Below, piece by piece: positions 12,528 to 23,875 of a stretch of 64,000 bases of DNA (positions are counted from its first letter, which is position 1; every line of letters begins with the position of its first letter). The translations under genes were made by a program, and so were the position numbers. The stretch lies in the NCBI RefSeq assembly GCF_040802235.1, contig NC_133158.1, positions 12,364,001 to 12,428,000 on the forward strand, in the 5' to 3' direction. Origin of the DNA: Manis javanica. Its lineage: Eukaryota; Chordata; Mammalia; Pholidota; Manidae. The notes beneath the pieces were generated by a model, which did no database searches, was not told where the DNA came from, and saw only the letters and a list, made by a program, of their open reading frames with translations.

Positions 12528-12842
12528 TCAGCAGGCTGTTTGGGTACAAAGTCAGTAGAAAATACATTCAGTTTTGTGGACCATGAGGGCTGTCTCAACT
12601 GTTCAATTCTGCTACTGCAAAAGCAACCACAGATGATACTGAATGAATGGGAATCCCTGTGTCTAAACTTTTTTATGTGGACTTTGAAATTTAAATTTTG
12701 GTTAAGTTTAATGTGCCACAAAACATTATTCTTCTTTTCATTCTGCTCCCCATCACTTTAAAACATAAAAAACATTCTAGCTGGTAGGCTGTACAAAAAC
12801 CGGTCACAGGCTGACTTTAGTTTGCTGACTCCTATTCTAAAA
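12528..12842 (+). mobile_element. hAT-type nonautonomous DNA transposon
   Basis: It opens with 'ggggtcagcaggctgttt' and 'cagttttgtggaccatgagg' and closes with 'gactttagtttgctgactcc'. This is the layout of a common old mammalian hAT element, also found at 13835-14137 and as a piece at 29323-29515, all in the same orientation. No transposase frame. Confidence 0.7.
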
Positions 12843-13834
12843 GGTATAATTAATGGTTTTGCCTTCTATGCTATGTATGTTTTATGTGCATGGTGTATGA
12901 TTTTTCAATTTTTTTACAATATCCATGTCTTATTTCAAAATCAGAGACAACAGTGCAGATGTATTGGGATGGACTGACATGTTTCCTCCAGAGAAAACCC
13001 TATGAGGGTTTCAGCATTGTCAGGAATACTTATCAAATGCCAATGACATACAGTGAGCCAACCAGCAACCTTCTACACTGCCAAGTATCTTTCCCTACCT
13101 TGAGGATTCCAGGCATAAGTCTCACTCACTCACATACACACACCCTGTCTCCTGGTTTTCGCTTTTCTTGGCACATCAGTTGACTGAGACATTTTTCCTC
13201 CCAACCAAAATGACTAGTGAGAACCTATTTCTTAGCCAAATTACAATCCACTAAAGGAAACCATGCTAGCATCTCCCCAACTTAACGCCCCAGTCATCAT
13301 CAAAATCGCCAGGGTAACAGAGGAAAGACGTTTTTCAAGGCTCAGTCTTGGCTGACCCAGCCTGCTCTGCCTCTGGAGTGACTGCCCAGGGCCAGAGCAC
13401 CCCACTTGGAAAGGCTGCTGTTGTCTGCGGACAAACCGCTCTGCATAATTAAAGCGGCCTCACCAAGCTACCACTGCTCTGCGCTCTCCACGTCAGCTGC
13501 TCGGGAAAATGCATCTCCAGGAGGCTTGTTTTGAAAGCCCGCCTTTTAATGCTTAAGTCGAATCTACATTTATCAGCAAAGCTGAAATGTTAAAGGGATT
13601 ACAAGGGGCTTAGAATCCACTGGAGGTTCATTGATCTGGACTTGCAAGCCTCATCTCCACGTGCCCTTTAGATGGCTTTGCTCTGTCTCCTTTGGGTGCC
13701 TTTGATTTTAGCACCATTCTCATTCAAGTTGGTGGGGATGTTTCCTCTATTCCTAATTCCAGATGGTGCTCAGATTCCTTTCTTCTAAAACTGAGAGAAG
13801 CTACTTGCATATTCCCCTAGATAATGGTAGAGAC
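12843..13834. other. Unique DNA with possible conserved noncoding block
   Basis: No recognised transposable element. Positions 13250-13640 form a well-mixed, repeat-free block with homeobox-like TAAT words, E-box-like CACGTG/CAGCTG words and no coding frame. That pattern would fit a regulatory element, but conservation cannot be tested here. Confidence 0.3.
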
Positions 13835-14137
13835 CAGGGATTGGCAAACATTTTCTGGAAACGGCCAGAGAATAAATGTTTTGGCTTTGTAAACCATGTA
13901 ATCTATCAGTGCAGCAGTGAAAACAGCCAAGGCCATTATGTAAACAAATGGCCGTGACCTTCTTCAGGTAACACTCCAAGGACACTGAGATTTTAATTTC
14001 ATGTAATTTTTATATGTCATGAAATACTCTTTTTTTTCCTTCAATTTAAAATGTTGAAACCAAGTATGGCTTATAAGCCAGACAAAACAGGTGAAGGATC
14101 AGATGTGGCCAACAGGACTTTGTTTGCTGACCTCTGG
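13835..14137 (+). mobile_element. hAT-type nonautonomous DNA transposon
   Basis: Both ends are recognisable: 'agggattggcaaacattttc' near the start and 'ggactttgtttgctgacctc' at the end form imperfect terminal inverted repeats. A 'ttttggctttgtaaaccatg' block lies inside. Same family as 12528-12842. Confidence 0.8.
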
Positions 14138-14147
14138 GCCAGAAGGC

Positions 14148-14312
14148 TGCTCTTCAGGTGTGGTCCCTGGACCACCAGCATCACCTGGGAGCGTGTGAGA
14201 AATGCCAAGTCTTAGGCCCCCAGACCAGGCCTGTTACACCAGAATCTGCAATCGAACAACGTCCCCTGGCAACACACTGAAGCCAAGTTTGAGAAGTTCT
14301 GGTCCAGACACA
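14148..14312 (-). mobile_element. MER5A-like hAT-Charlie element, reverse
   Basis: It reads 'gtgtggtccctggaccacca' followed by 'gcatcacctgggagcgtgtg' and ends near 'aagtttgagaagttctggt'. This is MER5A in reverse orientation. Ancient, noncoding. Confidence 0.85.
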
Positions 14313-14520
14313 AAATTCTGAAGTCAGACAGGGTTGGGGTACCACTGACTAGCTCGTTGTGAAACTTTAAACAAGTTGTTTAGCCTCTCTGAGACCCAGT
14401 TCCCTGAACAGTAAAATGTGTGTAAATAACCATAGCTATCTCCCAGGACTGTTGTAAGTGAAACGGAGGATGGAAAACACTTGCCAGGCTTTGTCAATAC
14501 TTTTTAAATGGCAGCTAATA
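14313..14520 (+). repeat. MIR SINE
   Basis: MIR landmarks in order: 'accactgactagctcgttgt', 'tagcctctctgagacccagt', 'cccaggactgttgtaagtga'. Confidence 0.8.
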
Positions 14521-14769
14521 TTACAGAAGCTTATTATTTTTAAAAAGCATGTTTGGAGGTGTTTTAGTTCATTCAGGATTTGCAATGACAGGTCACCTAA
14601 ATATCTGAAAAGGTCTTTCAATGCAACTGGAATGTTGCAGTGAAGCCAAGCCAAGCCAAGACCACACCATCTGCAGAGTGACCACTCATCTCCTGCAGTT
14701 CATCAGAGGGCTTAATGTGAGCCAAGGGCCTCTAGTTTGTGACCTCTCCTTAAAATGGAGAAGTAAAAA
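14521..14769. other. Unique DNA with a short ccaag array
   Basis: A ccaag pentamer is repeated three times at about 14646-14660. Nothing else recognised. Confidence 0.5.
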
Positions 14770-14925
14770 GAGGCAGTGAGTCACAACAAAATGAGCCTGT
14801 GTTTTAGACTCAAACTCCAGCTCCTTCTCCCTGGCCGGGACACCTTGGGCAAATGATGCAACACCTCTGCGCCTGGGTGACCTCATGGGGAGAAGAATCA
14901 CGTCTAGAGCATAGGCTGGGAAGGA
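14770..14925 (+). repeat. MIR SINE, degraded
   Basis: The 'caccttgggcaaatgatgca' and 'cacctctgcgcctgggtgac' blocks match the MIR core and the following block. Weaker than the other MIR calls. Confidence 0.6.
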
Positions 14926-15609
14926 CCCAACAGAAGTGCTTGTGAAACATGGAGGCCCGCTCTGGATGGAAGCATGCAACAGCGGGCTAACGCTCTTCAG
15001 CATCACGACTATTTTCATTCTCCAGTGCCGAGGCATTTAAAGGGCAAACCATCACTGCGAAAACGGCTGAGACATCTCTCCCTGCTCAAACTGGGTGCAA
15101 ACAAGTCAACCGAATTAACATCCACACAGAACGCACTCCCACCGTAGTGTACACTAAGGGCTTAGTCACTAATGGTTTTGTTCTGGCTGTGGTCCCTGAA
15201 GATGCCTTAATAGTCCTCCCAACGGAGTCCCTGCAGAGGCCAGGCCCCTGTGGGGTCTACCCTAAGCTGCTCTGAGGCGCTGCTTCTCTGGGGCTCGGTC
15301 ACGTGTGTGGAGCAGTCTAACCTTGGCTTCCCAGCCGCCACTCATCAGGTGGAGAAGAGACAACTGGGAGCCCTCTGTTCTCCAATTTATGGAAAGCACT
15401 GTGGGGTTTTTTTGTCCTTTGTTTTTATTTTTTTATAAATCCTAAAAATCTCCATATTTGCCACCTAAAGGTGTAGGTGACAATAAAAATGGGAAGAGAG
15501 TATGATCACTCAGGAAAATCGCCATAAAATATAACAGACTCCCACAGGAGCCTAGGCATCTATCCTCATATACCTGAAGCCCCAAAGCTCAGAAAGGTGT
15601 TTTAGTTCA
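14926..15609. other. Unique intron-like DNA
   Basis: No recognised repeat, exon or RNA gene. Confidence 0.45.
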
Positions 15610-15770
15610 GTGCTTTTGAATCGTTAAGGTGCATAAAACCAACTAGGGATCTTGTTAAAGCCCAGGCTCGCATTCAGTAAGCCCAGGGCAGGCCTGAGAT
15701 TGTGCGTTTCCTACAAGTTCCCGTGAGATGGTGATGCCGGAGCTTCCTGCCCCAGGTGTGAACCAGTGGG
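15610..15770 (+). mobile_element. MER5A-like hAT-Charlie element
   Basis: MER5A order: 'aactagggatcttgttaaag', 'attcagtaagcccagggcag', 'acaagttcccgtgagatggt'. Diverged. Confidence 0.7.
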
Positions 15771-15774
15771 CCCT

Positions 15775-15968
15775 TCCTCCCCTGCTTCACTGAAGTCTTT
15801 GCTCATATGTCACCTCCTCAGAGAGACCTTTCCTGACCACCTTATCTGAAATGTACTTATTTGCTGAATGAGGGCAGGAATCCTGTCTGTTTTGTTCTTT
15901 GCTGTATCCCCAGCACCAGCAGAGCTCTGGGCACAAAGCAGGCACTCAAATATTTGTTGAGTGGAGAG
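15775..15968 (+). repeat. L2 LINE 3' end
   Basis: A textbook L2 end: 'cctcctcagagagacctttc', 'tgagggcaggaatcctgtct', 'tgctgtatccccagcaccag', then 'caaatatttgttgagtg'. Confidence 0.92.
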
Positions 15969-15979
15969 ATCCCGCTTTG

Positions 15980-16100
15980 ACAGCTGAGGAAAAGGAAACT
16001 CGGGGATATGCCCAAGATCACACAGCTTGTCCAAGCCAGAGAAGACTCCAGCCCTGCTTTGTCTGGACTTCAAAGCCCTAGCTCTCTCCATCACACCAGG
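15980..16100 (-). repeat. MIR SINE, reverse
   Basis: Reverse MIR core: 'gctgaggaaaaggaaactcg', 'tgcccaagatcacacagctt', 'agccctagctctctccatca'. It directly follows the L2 end. Confidence 0.85.
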
Positions 16101-16834
16101 GCAGGAGCAAAGTTTGTTTACAACTCACTTCCTCTTGAGAACCTCAGGGCCTTCGCGTTGGAGGCAATCACACAATTGTTCTGTGTTTAGGGGATGCCTG
16201 CTGTGTGGACGGTGGCCTGGAGGGGACCAGTGGGCGCAGAGCAGCCAATGAAAGGCCAGTGAGTGGTAATATTTAGGGTACCTTGGTACTTTGGGGTAAA
16301 CCAAAGGCGGTCTTGTCCTTCTGTCCAGGCCCAGCTGTCCCTCCCAGGAGCTGAAGGTCCATCCGGTCAGAAGGGCGGGACATAAGCATACTATGGATTT
16401 CAAACCACCAAAAAGAATGTTGTGCTATAACCCAGAAATGGTCGTCCCTCTTCTCCAAAAGGTCACCCGAAAGTATGCCCGTGGGGGAAAAGGAGGCAGC
16501 GAAAGCAAGGAGGTGCTTCCTTTCCAGCAATGGGTGGAAATGCCATAAAAACCCCATTCATGGAGCCAAAGGGAAGCCTTTCTGCGCTGGGGAACTCCTT
16601 CAGCATAAAACCCATCTCAGTCGAATGAAAGGGCCTCTTTCCAAAAGAAAGGCTCCATAAGGGGCTGAAAATAAAACACTTGTTTTTCCCTCACATCCGC
16701 TGGCTTGAAATGGCTTAAGGTTCTCTAAACAGCAGTCAAAAAGTCAAAAGCGACCTGGATAACCAGCAGTCTCAAACCAGCTGGCTGTTTCCTCCCTAGC
16801 AGCGGTAGAGAAGCTGAAAGTAATTAACCAAAGT
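16101..16834. other. Unique intron-like DNA
   Basis: No recognised repeat, exon or RNA gene. Confidence 0.45.
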
Positions 16835-17010
16835 AGCTAATATGCACTGTGGGCGCGGTCCTGAGTAAACCATGTGTTGTCCATTATCTCACACGTTTGC
16901 TCCTACAATAACCTGAGCCCTTAAGTACTATTATTATTATTCCCACTTAACAGGGAAACTTGTAAGTAACTGGCTAGAGGTCAGAGGTCCCACAGACAGG
17001 AAGGAGGGGA
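16835..17010 (-). repeat. MIR SINE, reverse
   Basis: Reverse MIR features: 'ctattattattattcccact' and 'aagtaactggctagaggtca'. Confidence 0.75.
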
Positions 17011-18307
17011 GCTGGTACACCCCACACTGTCCTGCTACCCCACAGGCCTCTCATCAGAAGGTGGTCCAAAAGCTTCAGACCAGGAGAGAAGCCGAAGTCC
17101 CTCTCTTGTTCATCACTCTGCCTTTCCTGCGTCCAATTACAGCACAAGAGGGGTCAAAAGGAGGTGACCGGAAGTCGTGTCATACTGGATTCGAGTGACA
17201 AAGTAAGGCTTCTACACATACTCCCATGCATCACCCACCTGAACCCCTGGAACACTCAAGGGGCCAGCCCAGAACGCACCTATCTGGATTACCGCGTTGG
17301 CATGACTGATGGATACCTCAGTCTGCCCCTTACATATTTATAAGGTCGCCTGGCCTTGCCTGTGACACAGAAGTTATTAAATGCTCGGGAGCCATAAGGG
17401 CTGCGCTCAGTGCTCTGAAACAAAGGCAGAGAGGCTGCCAGACCCATCTGAGGCAGCTACAAAAGCATTTAATTCCTGAAGGAGCCAGTTGGGAGCTTCT
17501 TTATAACTGGGTGCCCAGTACACATTACCAATTGGGAGAAAGTAGAAAAAGCAGGCGGCAAGAGGGGAAAAAATCGAAGCAGGCTTTTCTCCCTAGTATC
17601 CAGAACAGCCTTCTTCAAAGAGGCATATGAATGGTGGGGAAAGGCAGAAAAAAATGCAACTCATCAAAGAGAGAATGTGTTAGGATGTTGCAGAATTTTC
17701 TCCTTTCACTGGTTTTTCCTTTTCATGGAGTTTCTAAGAAGGATCCACCTCTTCTCCATATGTCCCCAGAAAGCCTGCACCCCAACTTTGCCCATCCTGA
17801 GCCCCAGCAGCCAGATGCATTGGGAGGACACCCAGATCCCTTGTCTCCCAAACATACTCATTCCAATCCAGGCTGGGGCTGCCTGGAAGTCAACATTCAC
17901 AGCACATTAATAAGAAACATCTGGCCACTGAAGCGGGTTGACACAGAGCAGGCAGGCAGTTGTGGATTTGTGGTTGGGACCCAGAGTTACAGGGGCCGAA
18001 TTAAAAACACAATTGGAAAACACCAGCTAGTCCAGGGAATCCTACACACACTGCTCTGCGGCTCTGGGATGCCCAAGTTGAACTGTTTGGGGCTGAGTGA
18101 CTTCAATGCACAGAGTGGGTACAGGGAAGCCAAACTCTCCCAGCAGGGAAACGCAGCCTGAGCCCAGCTCTCCTGCATCCCCCAGTGTCTGGCCACCACT
18201 TCCACCTTCAATATTTGTAGCAGATGTAGTTCTTCTCTTAAAGGAACAGCTTTTGCATTCTTTCCATGTGACTTACAAGTGAGACTTAACAAAAGGAGAA
18301 AAACATA
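17011..18307. other. Unique DNA upstream of a microsatellite
   Basis: No recognised repeat. Positions 17370-17560 are repeat-free and well mixed, and could be conserved noncoding DNA. The 176-residue open frame at 17631-18161 has no domain or splice support and is not called as a gene. Confidence 0.4.
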
Positions 18308-18420
18308 CGTGTGTATGTATATTATACATGTTCACATACACACCTAAATACAAGTATATGTACACATACATGTGTATGTGTATATATGTGTGTGTGTTCA
18401 TATAGATATATGTATTCCCC
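18308..18420. repeat. TG/TA/CA alternating purine-pyrimidine microsatellite
   Basis: About 110 bp of interrupted (TG), (TA) and (CA) runs. Strict purine-pyrimidine alternation over several stretches makes it polymorphic and prone to left-handed or slipped structures. It lies about 440 bp from the CpG island edge. Confidence 0.9.
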
Positions 18421-18859
18421 CACGAATTACTGTGCCTTTAGAATCGGATTTAAAGCGTCCTACCTCCATTTATGCAAGGCAAACCCGGGACACTGGTCAC
18501 CACAGGCGTTGCATGGCTGGCCTCTCTCTATCCGCCCCAGCCCGGTCAACTTCAAAACAAAAAGACAACACAACTGTTTCCACCAGCAGAGCTCTCCCTC
18601 CAAAGCCCCGTTTGTGTCCCAGGCAGGACAACCTGCCCCTCCCACCCGCCTAATTGACTGAAATGTTCCTCTCCGTTGTCGTGGTCGGGGGACACGGGGG
18701 GCGGTCTCCAGCATGGAAGGGTGTTCACAGCCAGCGGGCTGCCTCTGGCGTGGGCCCCAAGCCACCAAGAAATGGCCACAGCTGGGGCTTTGTCTCCCCC
18801 AGACACCTTGGTCACGGGTTTCTAAGAAACAAAAGCAAGACCTTTCCGTTCCCCAGAGT
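18421..18859 (-). other. Probable start of intron 1, flanking the CpG island
   Basis: The GC content rises gradually toward the island and no repeat is present. Given the minus-strand first exon at 19276-19317, this lies within the first intron. Confidence 0.4.
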
Positions 18860-19525
18860 TCCTGGGCAGCGACGGTCGCGCGCCTCCCTTGGGTCAGGCT
18901 GGTGCTCCCGGGAACGGGGCAGTGCAGGACACCCCAAAAGACAGCCCCAAAGTCAAGTCAGCGGCTAGAGCCTGAGAGGCCGGGGATCAGGTCTGCCTGG
19001 AGGGACGAGGCGAGGGAGAGAGCTTCACGGGCGTCCCCACACCGTGACACGCAGGGCCACGGGTCCCGGCCCCGCTCTCGCCGGACTGGGGGCCCGACGT
19101 AACCCCTCCCGTGCCTTCGGGCGCTCGGGCGCGCGCGGGAGGCGTCGCCGCCGCAGGGCCCGCTTACCTGGGGCCACAGGTGCGCGGCCGCCGGGCGGAG
19201 GGAGGCCGGGCCGGGGCGCTCGCGGCGGGCCGGGGGCGCCCGGGGGTGGCTCCCGCTCAGGTGGGGGGCACTCACCGAGCGGCTGGAGAGTCTGCTCCGG
19301 GAGCTCCGGCTGAACATGGCCGGGCGCCTCCTGCGCGCAGCGCCGTCCGTCCGTCGGTGCCGACTCGGCGGCCCGTGCTGGCTGTCCCCGCCCCGCGGCC
19401 CTCGGGAGCGCACGCCGGCCCCTCCTCCCGCCCGCCGCCCGCAGGTCCCGCCCCCTCCCGGCGCCCCTCCCTCCCCGGGCGCGCCCGCGGCCCCCGGCGC
19501 TGCCCTCGCGCCGGCCGCCCAGGTT
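18860..19525 (-). promoter_or_regulatory. CpG island promoter
   Basis: About 670 bp with dense CpG, in sharp contrast to the CpG-poor surroundings, and free of transposable elements. GC-box (Sp1-type) sites are visible at about 19385-19394 and 19446-19456. I see no TATA box. Such islands mark promoters of broadly expressed genes and often fire in both directions. The minus direction is favoured by the ATG and splice-donor arrangement at 19317-19276. Transcription would begin somewhere upstream of 19317, probably within 19330-19525, but no single start site can be assigned. Alternative: a bidirectional promoter with an unseen plus-strand transcript. Confidence 0.85.
19276..19317 (-). CDS. First coding exon (partial gene) of an unrecognised Ser/Arg-rich protein
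   Basis: The ATG at 19317-19315 has G at -3 and is the first ATG in any frame for about 200 nt of CpG island upstream, which favours it as the true start. It encodes MFSRSSRSRLSSRS, a basic, serine-rich N-terminus that might carry phosphorylation or basic-directed binding sites; this is inference from composition only. Codon 14 ends exactly at a consensus donor (TCG then GTGAGT, intron from 19275). The frame stays open beyond it to a second strong donor (CAG then GTAAGC, exon end 19168, intron from 19167), which would give 50 codons. Both donors leave phase 0, so alternative in-frame isoforms are possible. Without splicing, the frame closes near 18958 after about 120 codons. No downstream exon was identified in the 19 kb toward position 1, so intron 1 is long. 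I do not recognise the gene. Confidence 0.55.
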
Positions 19526-19904
19526 AGAGGCAGGGGCCACGTCCAGGCCCCCTGCTGCTGCAGCTGGGATCCGGGCTGGACTGGAGGGGGCGAGATGAGG
19601 GTTACAGGTTTAAATCACTGTATAATTCACACACAGTAAAATCCATCATTTTGATTTTGGCCTCCCTCGCTCTCGCCCAGACTGGGGAAACGTAATTTAA
19701 CAATTCTGTCAGTTAAAAAAAAAAAAAAATGTCATACCACTCTGCACCCATCAGCAGAATCAAGATATGGAACAGTTCCATCATCCCCCAAAACGGACTA
19801 TTTTAAAAGTTGTGACAGGCATGGGATCTATTTATTGTTCACTAAGTGTTGGAAGATGAGGGCTGGGAGGAGGAGGAGGAAATAAATGCCCTTAATTGTA
19901 CAGT
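19526..19904. other. Island shore and unique DNA upstream of the promoter
   Basis: GC content falls off quickly. An A-run is present at about 19715-19728. No transcription unit recognised. Confidence 0.45.
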
Positions 19905-20175
19905 GCCTGGAATACAGTAGACGCTTTGCAAGCAACTGTTGGATCACTGACTTGCAAGCTTCTAGGCGCCAGTGCTACACGCCCATTCTTTTCCCACCAC
20001 TTACTAGCTGGTGATCTTCCTAAATCAATTAGCTTTGTGCTTCTATCTCCTTATCAATAAAAAAAGATGTAACAAGAGTCCTAATCTCACAGTATTGCTG
20101 AGAGAGATGAGTGGGCACACATACAGTTGTTAATACATGTTATAACAGGCACAAAGTAAGGGCTCATTAAAGATC
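19905..20175 (+). repeat. L2-end and MIR SINE, adjacent
   Basis: The first 60 bp ('cagtgcctggaatacagtag') match an L2/MIR tail. Then a MIR body follows: 'ccaccacttactagctggtg', 'atctcacagtattgctgaga', 'acaggcacaaagtaagggct', and a short A-run. Confidence 0.75.
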
Positions 20176-20234
20176 AGCTGTCAAAAAAAAAAGAAAAGAA
20201 GGGTGCAATTCTGAGGTTCAGGCCATGATGGCCA

Positions 20235-20450
20235 TTGATGTTTCAGCTCAAATACCAGCTCCCCTGAGAGAAAGAACTCCCCTGACCCCTACAGTAATAC
20301 CTCCACACACACTCTCCCTCATACTGCATGCAGCGTGCCTTGAAATTATTTTATTTGCTGTCACCCAAACTTCTCCTGTTCACCTCAGAAGCTCTAGAGC
20401 CTGTAACGGTGCCTGCACATAGTAGACACTTCATAAATATTGTCAAAAGA
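20235..20450 (+). repeat. L2 LINE 3' end
   Basis: Order of blocks: 'gagaaagaactcccctgacc', 'gccttgaaattattttattt', 'cggtgcctgcacatagtaga', 'cacttcataaatattgtc'. Clear L2 terminus. Confidence 0.85.
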
Positions 20451-21039
20451 AGACATTCTTGTCCCTGTCAAAAACATAATTCTCCCAGCTTAGTGTTTTC
20501 CCAGGTGAGACACTGAACTTGAGTGAAGAAAAGCTGCTTGCCTGGGGTAACACAGCAATTGAGTAGCAAGGCCAGTTTACATGAACCCCAAATTCAACAG
20601 AATAGGGTGACCCAGCTTAGATACCCTCTGTGTATGAGAGCTGATGGTCTTCAATTCTCAGAGACTAAGGTTTGGTTTTGAGTTTCAGGCCAGAACAATG
20701 GTGAGGTAAATGAGGTCTTTGACTCAGAAGCAAAATTTTCAGGGATACCAACAAACTCGGGAATCGAGATAAACTGTAATGTCGTGCAATACTTCAAAGA
20801 ATCAAAACTGATGCAAAAAAATCCATGATGAAAAGAATATCATCATTTTAAATGAAGATCAGATCCTACTCTACAGTTACATGTTCCCCCCTCCCGTCAC
20901 CTTAACCCTAGCCATGGCCAAAATGCTCCAAACCCAGGTATCTAAAGGTTAGACTCCCCTGTCACATTTCTCTATTTACCCATCACAGCCCATCAGGAGA
21001 TGGCACACTTGCAGAGGGTAAACACCATGGCTTCCTCAT
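20451..21039. other. Unique intergenic DNA
   Basis: A short L2-like tail lies at 21040-21115 ('cagggtctggctcatttcaa'). Nothing else recognised. Confidence 0.45.
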
Positions 21040-21115
21040 CTCTTTATTTACCCAGGCCTAGCTCAGGGTCTGGCTCATTTCAAATGGTCAACAAATGTCT
21101 GTTAAATAACTAATT

Positions 21116-22989
21116 AGAAGCCAGTAGCTTTGGCAGGGTTGGGGGGCCTGGGGCGTTAGCAATTAGACCCCCGGTTACAGACAGTACCCGAGCAGGCTGC
21201 TCACCTGGCCTTCTCAGCAGGGCCCCCGCATACCCAGGTCTGCGCTGCACTGCACGTGGCCTTGTAACTGGCGGGAGTGGGTCAGGAGGGCAGTGTTCAC
21301 CTTGTGGATACTGCCTCTTTGTATTTTAATTATGAAAATTTTTAGCAAAGGTCGGTAACAAAACCAGTGCTTTATAAATTTCTAACAGATGGAAGGATGC
21401 ATCTTGAGGAAGCAGGATCTTTTCAAGTTCTCTGGCAGGAAGTACAAAGCAGCCTGGCCCACATCTTGCTTCTGGATCGATGTGGCTGATGAAGGATACC
21501 AAAAGAGGAAGGCCCTTGAGGAAAACAGTTTGAGTGATCTGGGCCTTTAATTTTTGTTACGTGGTCAAAGAGGAGAAGCCGAGAAGAGGCACAGGGTCTC
21601 CAGACAGCGAACAAGCCACATGCAGGGAGGCCCAATCCCACCTCACAAACAGGACACCAGGAGTTTTCGCCCTGACACCTGCCATAAAAAGTACCTCCTC
21701 CCAAACAAGTCCCCCTTGGTCTACCTCCTTAGGGCAGAAGCCATTTCCCAAGGGCATATTTACACCTGAGGCTCACGTATGAGAAGCACTTACTTTTCTA
21801 CTCAACAACCACTTTATCTTGCTTAGGAAGACAAAGCTTAGTAACCCAGGAAGGAAAACACATTCTCTCTGTCAGGTGCAGGTGAATAGTAGACAATTCT
21901 ATTTTGCTTTATCACTGCATTTGCCCTTCATAGACATCTTGATGTATGTTCTTTCCTCATCTCTCAAGGCAATGCAATTACTGATGGAACTTGAAACTCT
22001 CATACACAGCTATTGACACAGGAAGTTGCCTTTGCTAGATACAAAGTGGAAAAACAAAACCAGTATAGGCCACTTGGCTTTATCTTAAAATACACATCAA
22101 GAAACTGGAAAGAAACACATAAAATATTAAAATAGATTGATGATGAAATGATGTGTCTTTTATTTTTGCCTTTTAAATGTATTTCCTATAATGAATTTGT
22201 GTTCATTTTACAAGCAGAAATATGAAATCATTTATCTAAATTGAGAATTTTGCCTTTAGTGCCCCTTCTAGCATCAAATCTGGATCAGATGTAGCAAGAA
22301 ACTGTCTCCCCTTCCCTTGGCCTATATGTCACTGTCTTCTTACTTTTTCGGCTCTTCTATTTTTCCTAATATAAATCTGTGACTGTTAAAGCAAGGTAAA
22401 GCATTTGACCCCTGTTACCACATACCCACAGCAGACCTAAGGTATGTGTCTTAAAATAGAGAATAAGAACACAGTCTCTCAGCATGGCCTCACCCAGATG
22501 TACATTTATTTCTGTTAGCTACTAGAAACAATTCTGAATCCTTTAAAAGGGGTAAAATCTCCCTGAACAGTAGGTAACACTTAGAAGTCCCATCACAGCA
22601 ACCTCCTAATCAGAAGTCTACGAATCATATTTTGGGAACGAGTGTGTAAAGCCATGGATGGTGAGGAAGTTGAGGGGAGGTGACTGGAGAAATGATTCTC
22701 TCTCAGTAATGGGATTATGGGGGACTTTTCTTTTTCTTCTTAACGGGCACTCTTCTGTAGTCTACAGATTTTCACGTATGAATATGAAATGGACATGCAT
22801 ACTCAGAAAAATAGTTATATCACCAGAGAACTCAAAGAGACAGTATAGGTGGACTAAATACTTGACATCTTAAATTTACAAATGTATGCTAATGGAGTCA
22901 GAGCAAAAATATTTGAAATGATAAAAAGTCCTACACTAAGCAACCTGCACTCTTCTCTTTGAAAAGCCTTAGAATTCTGCAGAGCCACT
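21116..22989. other. Unique intergenic DNA
   Basis: No recognised exon, RNA gene or clear repeat over about 1.9 kb. Composition shifts from GC-moderate to AT-rich toward the L1 fragment downstream. Confidence 0.45.
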
Positions 22990-23470
22990 GGCCCAGCTTA
23001 TCCTAAAAATTAAATTACAAAGAAATACCAATATGCAGTTAAAGGATAGTCATGACAGTGTCATTTCTAAGAGGAAAAAGAAAAATCACAAATGATCTAA
23101 ATGCCTAACATTAGAGGTCCTGATAAAAAGTGAATGGTGTATCCTTCCAATGGATTTATGCCCAGACATTAAAAACGATATTAGAGATTATGGGGAAATT
23201 TGCATAAATGTTATTTTCTTTGGAAATCAAGCTAAAAAATTGCAATACGAGTTCACATTTGCAGAAGATTTGGGGTAGCTTTTATGCTTTCAAAAATACC
23301 CAAATATTTGAATGTTGAAAAGTCCAGAGAGTTTAACAAAAAATTATAGAAGAATTTTGAGGTTTGAATTTTAAGTGATTTAATAGCTTCCCTTTTACTC
23401 ATGTAATTTTTGTAAAATCAATGTATATTCCTTCTATAGTAAAGGTAAAAATATTAAATATATACATAAT
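22990..23470 (+). mobile_element. Old L1 (L1M-type) 3' fragment
   Basis: Ordered L1 ORF2 end and 3' blocks: 'aatgatctaaatgcctaaca', 'tggtgtatccttccaatgga', 'cagacattaaaaacgatatt'. Decayed, with no intact reading frame. Confidence 0.75.
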
Positions 23471-23875
23471 TACTTGACTTTTTAAGTTCTAGGAGACTAG
23501 GAGGTCCTACACAGTAGAATACAAATGACTTTTTTCTTTTTTATAAAAATCTATTCTCAGTTTCTATAAGAAGCATGTATTGTTTTGAATTAAGAAATGC
23601 TTTTAAATTTGAAAATATAATGGATTGTAAATATGCATAAATTAATAATGTCCTGTAAGACAAATGCTAGTGTGTTTTTGGAAGGAGAAATTTCAGCTTT
23701 TCCTTGCAATTTTCTAATTTTTTCCTCCTATAACATATATGACTTTTGTAATAACAGAAAAGCTTTATTTTTTTTTTCATTCTCTGGCACTGCTTTCAAC
23801 CATGCATTTGAGGGCTCTATAATACTCCTCCTTTTTCCAGTACCCCTGTGAAAACACAACGTTGCAAAGCTGACT
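23471..23875. other. Unique AT-rich DNA
   Basis: No recognised exon or repeat. T-rich runs near 23769-23779. Confidence 0.45.

Noticed and set aside
19316..19639. Plus-strand open frame across the CpG island (ATG at about 19316)
   Set aside because: Its Pro/Ala/Arg-rich sequence is what any CpG-island frame gives. The possible exit at about 19522 (GTTAGA) is a poor donor, whereas the minus strand has two consensus donors in phase.
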